Of a stretch of 15,668 nt of DNA, positions 5,511-12,995 are shown one piece after another. The notes below the pieces were generated by a model that was not told where the DNA came from, ran no database searches, and was given only the letters and a program-made list of their open reading frames with translations. Within the stretch, counting starts at the first letter, position 1. Each line of letters begins with the position of its first letter. The stretch is from an uncultured Eubacteriales bacterium (lineage in GTDB: Bacteria > Bacillota > Clostridia > UMGS1883). The translations under genes and the position numbers were made by a program. The stretch covers positions 1-15,668 of the forward strand of contig CAJJUC010000038.1 of NCBI GenBank assembly GCA_905195005.1, given 5' to 3'.

Positions 5511-6677
5511 ATGAAATCCAATCTTGCAAAATTTTCCGTATTTATGTTTATGCTTTATTTATTTTGGTATAAATATGTACACGGAGAATCGTCAAAATTC
5601 TTATACGGCGGAGCGTTGTTCGTTATCGGAGCAACTCTTTGGTATATGAACAAGCAGTCATATAACCGCTTCGGGATTCCATCGGGGGTTAAGTGGCATA
5701 TAGCATACGGGATATATTCACTTGTATTCGGTTTTTTTATTGTTGAATATAAGTTTTATATGATAACCTCTCTTATTACATACTTTGCGTTCATAATTGT
5801 TGCACTATGTGCGTGCTATATATGCGAGGGCGAGCGTGACGCCTCATGGCTTATGCGTGAAATTGCGGCGGTTGCGCTTATCTGCTCGGTGTATACCATA
5901 ACAAACGGCTATGATTACTATAACGGGATTATGGTTAAAACGCTCGGAGAAACAAATAACCCAAATTCACTCGGTCTTGTGCTGGTAATGGGTATATTTG
6001 CGATTATGATACTTAACAGCAGAAAATTCATTGGCATGATTATCTCCCTCGGGCTGATGGGCGTGCTTGTATACGGCATTGTTCTCACCGGCTCAAAAAA
6101 ATCGCTGTTCAGCGCCGGCATTCTGCTTGCGATTTGGATGGTTTCATTTGTGAGGGACGCGTCCAAAAGCGGAAAAATATCTTATATTATGCTTTCGTAC
6201 ATTCTTGCTGCGGTAATTGTTGCTGTTGCAGTAATGTATCTTAAAACCGGCTACAGAAATACGGCAAGCTTTCAAAGAATGCAGAGCCTGTACGACAGCG
6301 GGAGTACGCAGACAAGAGAAGCCATGTATCGCCGCGCATGGGAGCTTTTTGAGCAGAATCCGCTGTTCGGGGTGGGATATAACCAATTCAGAATTGTTTC
6401 GGGCTTCGGCACATATTCACATTCTACCTATGCGGAGATTTTATCCTCGGGCGGAATGATGGGATTATTTATCTATTTATTCCCTATTATTGCGGCAGGC
6501 TTTTCTCTGCTGAAAAAAACTTTCACGCATAGGAGTTACATTTTCGGCGTTCTGCTTGCATTGTACTGCGTGGAGGTATTTCTCGGTGCAGTGAACATTT
6601 TCATATATGACTTTGAGCATATTCTTATATGGACAATTCTGTTCATGTTTGCAGACAAACGTAATTTAACCGAATAA
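5511..6677 (+). CDS. wzy: Wzy-like O-antigen/exopolysaccharide polymerase (O-antigen ligase superfamily)
   Basis: A 388-aa integral membrane protein with about ten or more hydrophobic segments across its length and a large polar loop (roughly residues 245-300). The loop and following helix contain NPLFGVGYNQFRIV and then YSHSTYAEILSSGG, which match the G-x-G-x-x-x-F and H-x-x-Y-x-E pattern of the Wzy_C / O-antigen ligase domain. In the Wzx/Wzy pathway such proteins polymerise lipid-linked repeat units on the outer face of the membrane. A ligase role cannot be excluded from motifs alone, but the presence of a flippase and several glycosyltransferases favours polymerase. GGAAAG (5499-5504) provides the binding site before the ATG. 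The spacing of 12 bases to the upstream stop fits one operon. Confidence 0.85.
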   Translation: MKSNLAKFSVFMFMLYLFWYKYVHGESSKFLYGGALFVIGATLWYMNKQSYNRFGIPSGVKWHIAYGIYSLVFGFFIVEYKFYMITSLITYFAFIIVALCACYICEGERDASWLMREIAAVALICSVYTITNGYDYYNGIMVKTLGETNNPNSLGLVLVMGIFAIMILNSRKFIGMIISLGLMGVLVYGIVLTGSKKSLFSAGILLAIWMVSFVRDASKSGKISYIMLSYILAAVIVAVAVMYLKTGYRNTASFQRMQSLYDSGSTQTREAMYRRAWELFEQNPLFGVGYNQFRIVSGFGTYSHSTYAEILSSGGMMGLFIYLFPIIAAGFSLLKKTFTHRSYIFGVLLALYCVEVFLGAVNIFIYDFEHILIWTILFMFADKRNLTE

Positions 6678-6683
6678 AGGCGG

Positions 6684-7607
6684 ATGAATGTAATGTCAAA
6701 AATTAAAACTGCGCTTTCACTTTGCAAATCCCCGTTAAAGATGATAAAACCGCTTTCGCAGAACGGTTTGCTCGGCTGGATGCCGGACAAAATGCTTATT
6801 GAGCTTATATATAAGGCGTCATTCGGGGAAAAACCGGATTTGGAAAATCCAAAAACCTTCAATGAAAAGCTTCAGTGGCTCAAGCTTTATAACCGCCACC
6901 CGGAATACACCATGATGGCGGACAAGTATGCCGTGCGGAAATATATTGCGGAAACGGTCGGGGAGCAGTATCTTATTCCGCTGCTCGGCAAATGGGACAG
7001 TGCGGAAGATATTGATTTTGAAGCGCTCCCGAATCAATTTGTGCTAAAATGCAATCATGATCAGGGCAGCGTTATTATATGCCGCGATAAGACTGAGTTT
7101 GATGCTGAGGCGGCGAAGAAAAAGCTTAAATACAAGCTCGGGAAAAATCACTATAAACCGCTTCGCGAATGGCCTTATAAAAATATAAAGCCGTGCATTA
7201 TTGCCGAAAAATATATGCAGAACAGCTCGGATGATGAGGAACTGACGGATTACAAGGTGCTTTGCTTTAACGGTGAGCCGAAGCTCATCGAGTATCATCT
7301 CGGGAGATTCGGGAAACATACGCAGGATATCTATGACACCGATTGGAATAAGACGGATATTAATCAGCCCGATGTTCCGATGTCGGATTTTGTTGCGGAA
7401 AAGCCGGCTATACTTGAAGAAATGCTTTGCTGCTCGAAAAAGCTTGCACAAAACATTCCGCATGTGCGCGTTGACTGGTATTATACGGGCGGCAGAATGT
7501 ATTTCAGCGAACTGACGTTTTTTGACGCTTCAGGTTTTGATTCGTTTAACGGCAGTTACGACGAGCTCCTCGGAAGCTGGCTGCAGCTTCCTGAAAAATC
7601 AATCTGA
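6684..7607 (+). CDS. TupA-like ATP-grasp protein
   Basis: About 307 aa, matching the TupA-like ATP-grasp family named after the teichuronopeptide gene of alkaliphilic Bacillus. Characteristic segments are PKTFNEKLQWLKLYNRHPEYTMMADKY near the N-terminus (split here by the usual variable bases), LPNQFVLKCNHDQGSVI (nucleotide-binding lysine region) and DYKVLCFNGEPKLIEYHLGR. A metal/ATP-site stretch VRVDWYYTGGRMYFSELTFFDASGF follows, with Asp and Glu placed as in ATP-grasp enzymes. Family members sit in surface-glycan loci and are thought to form amide or peptide bonds on the polymer; no reaction is established for most. The start at 6684 leaves only three bases after AAGGCGG (6677-6683). ATG at 6693, three codons later, has better spacing and is probably the true start. 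Confidence 0.85.
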   Translation: MNVMSKIKTALSLCKSPLKMIKPLSQNGLLGWMPDKMLIELIYKASFGEKPDLENPKTFNEKLQWLKLYNRHPEYTMMADKYAVRKYIAETVGEQYLIPLLGKWDSAEDIDFEALPNQFVLKCNHDQGSVIICRDKTEFDAEAAKKKLKYKLGKNHYKPLREWPYKNIKPCIIAEKYMQNSSDDEELTDYKVLCFNGEPKLIEYHLGRFGKHTQDIYDTDWNKTDINQPDVPMSDFVAEKPAILEEMLCCSKKLAQNIPHVRVDWYYTGGRMYFSELTFFDASGFDSFNGSYDELLGSWLQLPEKSI

Positions 7608-7624
7608 AATCGGAGGTCACCGGC

Positions 7625-8734
7625 TTGAAGATAATAATAGGTGCGGATCTTGTTCCGACAAAAAGCAATATTAAAATATTTGAAAGCGGTATGGCTGAAA
7701 AATTGGTATCCCGCGGACTTTTTGAGCGATTGAATAAAACGGATGTTCGAATATTTAATCTTGAAACTCCGCTTACCGATGAGCTCTCGCCGATTGAAAA
7801 ATGCGGACCGTGCCTTTCGGCAAGCACGAAGTGCGTGAATGGCATTAAATCGCTCGGAGCAGATATTGTTACAATTGCAAATAATCATATAACGGATCAC
7901 GGTGCAAAGGGTCTGTTTTCAACCGTTAAGGCATTGGACTCAGCCGGAATTGAATATATCGGCATTGGTGAAAATATAGAGAATGTAAAAAAATTTCATG
8001 TCATAGAAAGTGACGGATTGCGGATTGGCATTTACGCTTGCGCGGAGCACGAGTTTTCAATAGCAACGGAGAAATTGCCCGGAGCAAATCCGTTTGATCC
8101 GCTTGAAACACCCGACCATATTGCAGAGCTGAAATCGCGCTGTGATTACGTGATCGTTCTGTATCACGGCGGTAAGGAGTATTATCGCTATCCGTCTCCA
8201 AACCTCAGAAAGGTATTCCGAAAGCTGATTGACAAGGGCGCCGATCTGTGCATTGCACAGCACACACATTGTATTGGGTGCATGGAGGAATATCATGGCG
8301 GAACGGCGGTTTACGGTCAGGGGAATTTCCTGTTTGATGACGGAGATAATGAGTTTTTGAACAGCGGTATTCTCATAGCCGCCGACATACAAAAGGGCGG
8401 TTCGAAGCTTGAATTTGTTCCCGTATGCCGCGACGGTGCAGCCGTAAGGTGTGCTGATGAAAAGGAAAAGCAAAAAATACTCGAGGGCTTCCGCAATAGG
8501 TCAGAGGATATTTTGAAGGACGGTTTTGTCGAGCAGAGCTATAAAGAATTTGCGCTTTCGATGAGGAAATCGTATATAGGCAGAATTTGCGGAACAAGCC
8601 TTTTGTTCAGAATTGCCGACAAGCTTTGTGGTCGCAGGCTAAAGCGAAAGCTCAAGAGGTCACAGCGGCTTGCGATTAAAAACTATATCGAGTGCGAATC
8701 ACACAGGGAGCTTATTTTGGAGGGAATAAAATGA
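7625..8734 (+). CDS. CapA-like metallophosphatase family protein
   Basis: A 369-aa protein of the CapA / PGA_cap family, a calcineurin-like metallophosphatase fold known from poly-gamma-glutamate capsule loci. Metal-site motifs are visible in order: D8 in IIIGADLV, N45-L-E47, A-N-N-H (N86, N87, H88), H181-G-G-K-E185 and H213-T-H215. It starts directly with the fold and shows no signal peptide or transmembrane anchor, unlike classic CapA, so a cytosolic site is likely. The C-terminus is strongly basic (RRLKRKLKRSQR). The start is TTG with GGAGG (7612-7616) at eight bases' spacing. The stop overlaps the next ATG (ATGA, 8731-8734), indicating translational coupling. No PgsB/PgsC partners are present, so it may hydrolyse or trim a glycan-linked group rather than serve polyglutamate. 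Family is firm; reaction unknown. Confidence 0.86.
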   Translation: MKIIIGADLVPTKSNIKIFESGMAEKLVSRGLFERLNKTDVRIFNLETPLTDELSPIEKCGPCLSASTKCVNGIKSLGADIVTIANNHITDHGAKGLFSTVKALDSAGIEYIGIGENIENVKKFHVIESDGLRIGIYACAEHEFSIATEKLPGANPFDPLETPDHIAELKSRCDYVIVLYHGGKEYYRYPSPNLRKVFRKLIDKGADLCIAQHTHCIGCMEEYHGGTAVYGQGNFLFDDGDNEFLNSGILIAADIQKGGSKLEFVPVCRDGAAVRCADEKEKQKILEGFRNRSEDILKDGFVEQSYKEFALSMRKSYIGRICGTSLLFRIADKLCGRRLKRKLKRSQRLAIKNYIECESHRELILEGIK

Positions 8735-9696
8735 ATGAAATCGCAGTAAGTGTAGTATGCGATACATATAATCATGAGAAGTATATTCGTGACGCACTCG
8801 AAAGTTTCGTAATGCAGAAAACTGCTTTTAAATACGAAGTTTTGGTTCATGATGATGCTTCAACCGATCGGACTGCTGATATTATCCGTGAGTATGAAGA
8901 GAAATACCCCGATATAATAAAGCCGGTTTATCAAACGGAAAATCAGTATTCCAAGGACTCAGGCGCTGTGGGCAAAATCCAGCTGGCGCGCGTTAATGGA
9001 AGATATATTGCGCTTTGTGAAGGTGACGATTACTGGACGGATCCGCTGAAACTTCAAAAACAATATGATGCTATGGAACAACACCCCGAGCTTGATATAT
9101 GTACGCACGCTGCGTACAGAGTCAATGCGGAAACGGGTAAAGTTTTGTCAATAATTGCACCTGAAAAGGATAGTACTGTTATAAGTACAGAAAGGGTTAT
9201 AAGCGGTGGCGGTGGATTTGTTGCGACGAACAGCATTATGTATAGAGCTTCCATAGCTCAAAACATTCCGGAATTCAGGCGAAATTGCAATTTTGATTAT
9301 ATGTTGCAAATTAATGGAGCTCTTCGGGGCGGTATGTTGTATTTAGAGGATATCATGTCGTCGTATAGAGTGAATGCAGACAATTCGTGGACACAGAGGA
9401 TGTGTGGAAACATACATGCAAGAGTAAAACATTGTAAGTTGATTGAAAATTCACTCAATAGCTTGAATGTTGAAACAAATGGCACATATGATTCTGTAAT
9501 AAGGGATCATATACGGGGAATAGAGTTTGAAATCAAGTTACTCAATGGAGAGTATCGAGGATTAAAGCGGGAATATAAAAAGTATTATGATCGGCTTAAT
9601 TTCAAACACAGAGCTTATATAACGGTTGCTCAATATATCCCCGCGGTAAAGCGCTTAAGGAGAATGTTAATAAATGGAGGAAAACGTAAAATCTAA
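8731..9696 (+). CDS. GT2-family glycosyltransferase
   Basis: A 321-aa GT-A transferase. The N-terminal domain shows SVVCDTYNHEKYIRDALESF, the nucleotide-binding VHDDASTDRT (D41, D42) and the EGDDYW metal/substrate motif (D99, D100). The downstream FDYMLQIN region matches the acceptor-side aspartate of family 2. The start is taken at ATG 8731, with GGAGGG (8719-8724) six bases upstream; an in-frame ATG at 8692 lies inside the CapA gene without a binding site. The C-terminal third is basic (YRGLKREYKKYYDR, RRMLINGGKRKI), consistent with membrane association. The stop codon lies 23 bases into the flippase gene, so the two are coupled. Donor sugar is unknown. Confidence 0.9.
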   Translation: MNEIAVSVVCDTYNHEKYIRDALESFVMQKTAFKYEVLVHDDASTDRTADIIREYEEKYPDIIKPVYQTENQYSKDSGAVGKIQLARVNGRYIALCEGDDYWTDPLKLQKQYDAMEQHPELDICTHAAYRVNAETGKVLSIIAPEKDSTVISTERVISGGGGFVATNSIMYRASIAQNIPEFRRNCNFDYMLQINGALRGGMLYLEDIMSSYRVNADNSWTQRMCGNIHARVKHCKLIENSLNSLNVETNGTYDSVIRDHIRGIEFEIKLLNGEYRGLKREYKKYYDRLNFKHRAYITVAQYIPAVKRLRRMLINGGKRKI

Positions 9697-11131
9697 AACC
9701 CTGTCGGGACTGATATGGAAATTTGCTGAGCGCAGCGGCGCACAGGCAATACAGTTTGTTGTATCGATTATTTTAGCGCGGCTTTTAACGCCGGCAGATT
9801 ACGGATTAATCGGACTGATAACGGTGTTTATCGCTGTGGCAACGGTATTTGCGCAAAGCGGACTCGGGCAGGCGCTTGTGCAGCATAAGAATATTGATAA
9901 AACGGAATTCTCAACAGTGTTTTACTTCAGCGTTGTTTTTTCTGTGCTTCTTTACACTGTGCTTTTTGCCACCGCACCGTTTATAGCACATTTTTATAAT
10001 GAGCCGCAGCTTACGGATGTGATTCGCGGTCTCGGGATAACGGTGATTATAGGCGCGGTCAACAGCGTTCAGCAGGCATATGTTCAGAAAACCATGCAGT
10101 TTAAGCGGTTTTTTTACTCAACGCTCAGCGGCACGGCTGTTTCGGCGATTGTCGGAATTGCGCTCGCATATGCAGGGTTCGGGGTATGGGCGCTTGTCTG
10201 GCAGCAGATTTCGAATCAGCTTATAAACACTGTTGTGCTTTGGTTCACCGTCAGATGGCGGCCGACGCTTGAATTTTCAGTCCAAAAAGCAAAAAATTTA
10301 TTTTCCTACGGCTGGAAGCTTCTCTGTTCAGGTCTGCTGGACACAGTTTATAACAATATGTACTCGCTGATAATCGGGAAGTTTTACTCAACGGCGGATT
10401 TGGGGTATTATAACAGAGGAAAAACCTTCCCTGTGCTGATAGTTCAGAATATTAACAGCTCGATTGACAGCGTGTTATTTCCGGTTTTATCCGACGCACA
10501 GGATGATAAATCACGGTTTAAAGCAATGGTGCGCCGCTCAATCGTTACGAGCACATTTGTAATTTTTCCATGCATGGCAGGGCTTGCCGCAGTGGCAAAA
10601 CCGCTCACGCTTCTGCTGCTTACCGAAAAATGGCTTCCTGCAGTTCCGTTCATCCAGTTCTGCTGCTTTACATATGCTTTCTGGCCTGTAAACACAGCCA
10701 ATCTGCAGGCAATTAAGGCGCTCGGCAGAAGCGACATTTTCCTTATTCTTGAAATAATCAAAAAAATAATAGGTGTTGCAGCGCTTGTTGTATCACTTCC
10801 GTACGGGCTTATGGCGATGATGTGGATAAGGTGTGTCAGCACGGCAATCGGAGCATTTTTTAACGCATATCCGAATAAAAAGCTTCTCGGGTACAGCTAT
10901 CTTGAACAGATGAAGGATGTCGCCCCGTCTTTTATCCTTTCAATTATAATGTGCGGCATTGTGCTTTGCTTTAACCTTTTGAATATAAATCCGTTGCTGA
11001 CAATGCTTCTACAGGTTGTTGCCGGAACGGTTATATATATATCAGTAGCTTTTTTGTTTAAGATTGAATGTTTAACATATCTGTTAAGAACATTAAAGTC
11101 TTTAAAGTCAAAAAGAAAAGAGGATAAATGA
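9674..11131 (+). CDS. wzx: Wzx-type polysaccharide flippase (MOP superfamily)
   Basis: A 485-aa polytopic membrane protein with 12-14 hydrophobic segments. The start, KTLSGLIWKFAERSGAQAIQF, followed by ILARLLTPADYGLIGLI, is the hallmark N-terminus of the Polysacc_synt / WzxC-TuaB group. These proteins move undecaprenyl-linked repeat units across the cytoplasmic membrane for assembly outside. The ATG overlaps the preceding glycosyltransferase by 23 bases, with AAGGAG (9657-9662) eleven bases upstream. The stop overlaps the next start as ATGATG. The C-terminus is a basic cytosolic tail (LKSLKSKRKEDK). Together with the Wzy-like gene at 5511 it defines a Wzx/Wzy-type export route. Confidence 0.93.
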   Translation: MEENVKSKTLSGLIWKFAERSGAQAIQFVVSIILARLLTPADYGLIGLITVFIAVATVFAQSGLGQALVQHKNIDKTEFSTVFYFSVVFSVLLYTVLFATAPFIAHFYNEPQLTDVIRGLGITVIIGAVNSVQQAYVQKTMQFKRFFYSTLSGTAVSAIVGIALAYAGFGVWALVWQQISNQLINTVVLWFTVRWRPTLEFSVQKAKNLFSYGWKLLCSGLLDTVYNNMYSLIIGKFYSTADLGYYNRGKTFPVLIVQNINSSIDSVLFPVLSDAQDDKSRFKAMVRRSIVTSTFVIFPCMAGLAAVAKPLTLLLLTEKWLPAVPFIQFCCFTYAFWPVNTANLQAIKALGRSDIFLILEIIKKIIGVAALVVSLPYGLMAMMWIRCVSTAIGAFFNAYPNKKLLGYSYLEQMKDVAPSFILSIIMCGIVLCFNLLNINPLLTMLLQVVAGTVIYISVAFLFKIECLTYLLRTLKSLKSKRKEDK

Positions 11132-12336
11132 TGAAAAAGGTCATGGTGCTTGCCGGGAGTAAATGGCAGATTCCTGTTATAAAAAAGCTTAAGTCTATGG
11201 GATATGAGGTCCTTGACGTGAACCCATATAAAGACTCTCCGGCATTTGAATATGCTGATGAATATGAGCTTCACAACATACTGGATAAGGAAGCTTGTTT
11301 GAAGTGTGCAAGATTGCATAGTATTGACGCAGTGTTAAGTGAAGAGTGCGATATAGCTATGCCAACGGTGGCATATGTTGCTGATGCACTGGGGCTTCCG
11401 TCAATCGGTGTGACTTCTGCGACATTGTACACGGATAAGTACCTTATGCGGGAATTTTGCAGGAAAAACGGGCTGCGCTTTCCTGAATATAAGAAATGCA
11501 GAACAGTAGAGGAAGCAAAGGAATTTCTAAAAACCATCGGAAAAAAAATCATTATAAAGCCGCTGGATGCAAACAGCAGCCGAGGCGTATTCACTATAGA
11601 ATGCGAATCCGATTTGGAAAAACACTTTGATGAATCAATCGGATTTTCTAAATCAGATAAATGCATTATTGCCGAGCGGTATATAAACGGAACGGAGTTC
11701 ACTGTTGACGGCATCAAGACAACTAAGCGACACTATACAATGGCTATCTCTGAAAAAAAGCACTATGCAAATAATGAAAATGTGGCGTCTGAATTATACT
11801 TTTCGCATGAAAACGATAAATATGACTATAAAAAACTGATTGAATGTAATGACAAATTTATAAATATGTCGGGGTTGCCATATGGCTTGACGCATGCCGA
11901 ATACAAATATGAAGATGGGGAATTTTATCTGATTGAAATTGCGGCAAGAGGCGGCGGAAATTTAATATCTTCCGATATTGTGCCTATAATGACCGGGATT
12001 GACAATTATAAATATCTCATAGAATGCAGTGTTAACGGAGCATTTGAAAGAAATTTTGAGGTGCCGGAAAAATACAGAAGCAGATGTGCTGTGCTTAAAT
12101 TTCTTGATGTGCCGGGGAACGGCGGAATTGTAGAAAAAATTCAGGGCACGGAGTATTTGGAAAACAATCCGAATATACCTGCATGGGGCTTATCATTTAA
12201 CGAGGGTGACACAATAATTCCGGCAAAGGATGAGAGCGCACGCATCGGGTTTTATATTGCATATGCCGATAGCCGAGATGAGCTTGACGGCATTATGGAG
12301 AAAATTCACAATGAACTTATAATCACTATAAAATAA
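11128..12336 (+). CDS. ATP-grasp ligase (CarB/D-Ala-D-Ala ligase-like)
   Basis: A 402-aa protein with a full three-part ATP-grasp architecture. The N-terminal Rossmann-like pre-ATP domain begins KKVMVLAGSKWQIPVIKKLKSMGYEVLDVN, with LSEECDIAMPTVAYVADALGL after it. The ATP-binding lysine is in IIIKPLDANSSRGVF (K144), then AERYINGTEFTVDG, and the Mg-binding end is LIEIAARGGG (E270, R274). Such enzymes couple ATP hydrolysis to carboxylate-amine ligation through an acyl phosphate. The C-terminal domain (RCAVLKFLDVPGNGGIVEKI) resembles the extra domain of carboxylate-amine ligases of the PurK/CarB-like group. Start is ATG 11128 or 11131 (ATGATG), overlapping the flippase stop. It opens a three-gene run with the RraA-like and second ATP-grasp genes. 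Likely role: making an amide- or peptide-linked substituent; substrate unknown. Confidence 0.88.
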   Translation: MMKKVMVLAGSKWQIPVIKKLKSMGYEVLDVNPYKDSPAFEYADEYELHNILDKEACLKCARLHSIDAVLSEECDIAMPTVAYVADALGLPSIGVTSATLYTDKYLMREFCRKNGLRFPEYKKCRTVEEAKEFLKTIGKKIIIKPLDANSSRGVFTIECESDLEKHFDESIGFSKSDKCIIAERYINGTEFTVDGIKTTKRHYTMAISEKKHYANNENVASELYFSHENDKYDYKKLIECNDKFINMSGLPYGLTHAEYKYEDGEFYLIEIAARGGGNLISSDIVPIMTGIDNYKYLIECSVNGAFERNFEVPEKYRSRCAVLKFLDVPGNGGIVEKIQGTEYLENNPNIPAWGLSFNEGDTIIPAKDESARIGFYIAYADSRDELDGIMEKIHNELIITIK

Positions 12337-12351
12337 GAAGAGGTGGAATTG

Positions 12352-12990
12352 ATGAAAGAAAAGATTATTGATTTTATTAAGAGAAACAGGGTGAGTACAA
12401 CAGAGGTTGCTGACTGTTTGGGGAAATGCGGAGTGCTTGAAAATGTTCTGCCGATAAACCAGGGTCATTTCAAAGTAGGAAATGTGAAATGGGTGTATGC
12501 GTATAATGAAACAAATTGGGATGTGCACCGCCAGATCATAGGTACAAATGAAAACGACATTGTATTTATCGACGCAATCGACTGCAAGCACAGGGCTATC
12601 GTTGGCGAGCTTGTCAGCAAGTATATTTTGTTATACAGGCAGGCTTCCGCTATTGTTGTCAATGCAAAAATGAGGGATGCCGGAGCAATTATAAGAGAAA
12701 ACTATCCTATATGGGCAACAGGCGTGACCCCTGTGGGATGTTTTAATACCAAGCCTGAGCCGCCTCTTGACAAGGAGATTGAAGAAGAGCATAAAAGAAT
12801 GTTCGATGGTTCTGTGGCAGTGTGCGATGACTGTGGCGTTGTAATCATTCCGAAGGAGCAGCATACGGAGGAGTTTTTGCAGAAACTGATAAATATTGAA
12901 GATCAAGAAGATATATGGTTTGACAGGCTTGATCACTATAAAGAGAACACGTTTGAAATCGTTTGTCTGAAGAAATATAAAGAGAGGTGA
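12352..12990 (+). CDS. RraA-like / HMG-CHA aldolase-fold protein
   Basis: A 212-aa protein aligning along its length with the RraA / dimethylmenaquinone methyltransferase-like family, which includes class II pyruvate aldolases such as 4-hydroxy-4-methyl-2-oxoglutarate aldolase. Matching elements are STTEVADCLGKCG near the N-terminus, VGELVS (G85-E86-L87), ASAIVVNAKMRDAGAI with the R108-D109 pair that binds substrate and metal in the aldolases, WATGVTPVGC, and AVCDDCGVVIIPKEQ near the end. The retained Arg-Asp argues for an aldolase or related enzyme over a pure RNase E inhibitor, which is unlikely here in any case. Start is ATG 12352, six bases after GAGGTG; an in-frame GTG at 12343 overlaps that site and is rejected. 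It sits between two ATP-grasp genes, 15 bases after one and 5 before the other, and is unusual in a glycan locus. Substrate unknown. Confidence 0.8.
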   Translation: MKEKIIDFIKRNRVSTTEVADCLGKCGVLENVLPINQGHFKVGNVKWVYAYNETNWDVHRQIIGTNENDIVFIDAIDCKHRAIVGELVSKYILLYRQASAIVVNAKMRDAGAIIRENYPIWATGVTPVGCFNTKPEPPLDKEIEEEHKRMFDGSVAVCDDCGVVIIPKEQHTEEFLQKLINIEDQEDIWFDRLDHYKENTFEIVCLKKYKER

Positions 12991-12995
12991 AATAT

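Noticed and set aside
4961..5521. Minus-strand open frame of 186 codons
   Set aside because: It is antisense to the GT4 glycosyltransferase, whose motifs are unambiguous; its Ser/Ala-rich composition is a shadow of that gene.
8692..8730. Earlier in-frame start for the GT2 gene
   Set aside because: It lies inside the CapA-like gene without a binding site, while ATG 8731 has GGAGGG at six bases and begins with the canonical GT2 N-terminus.
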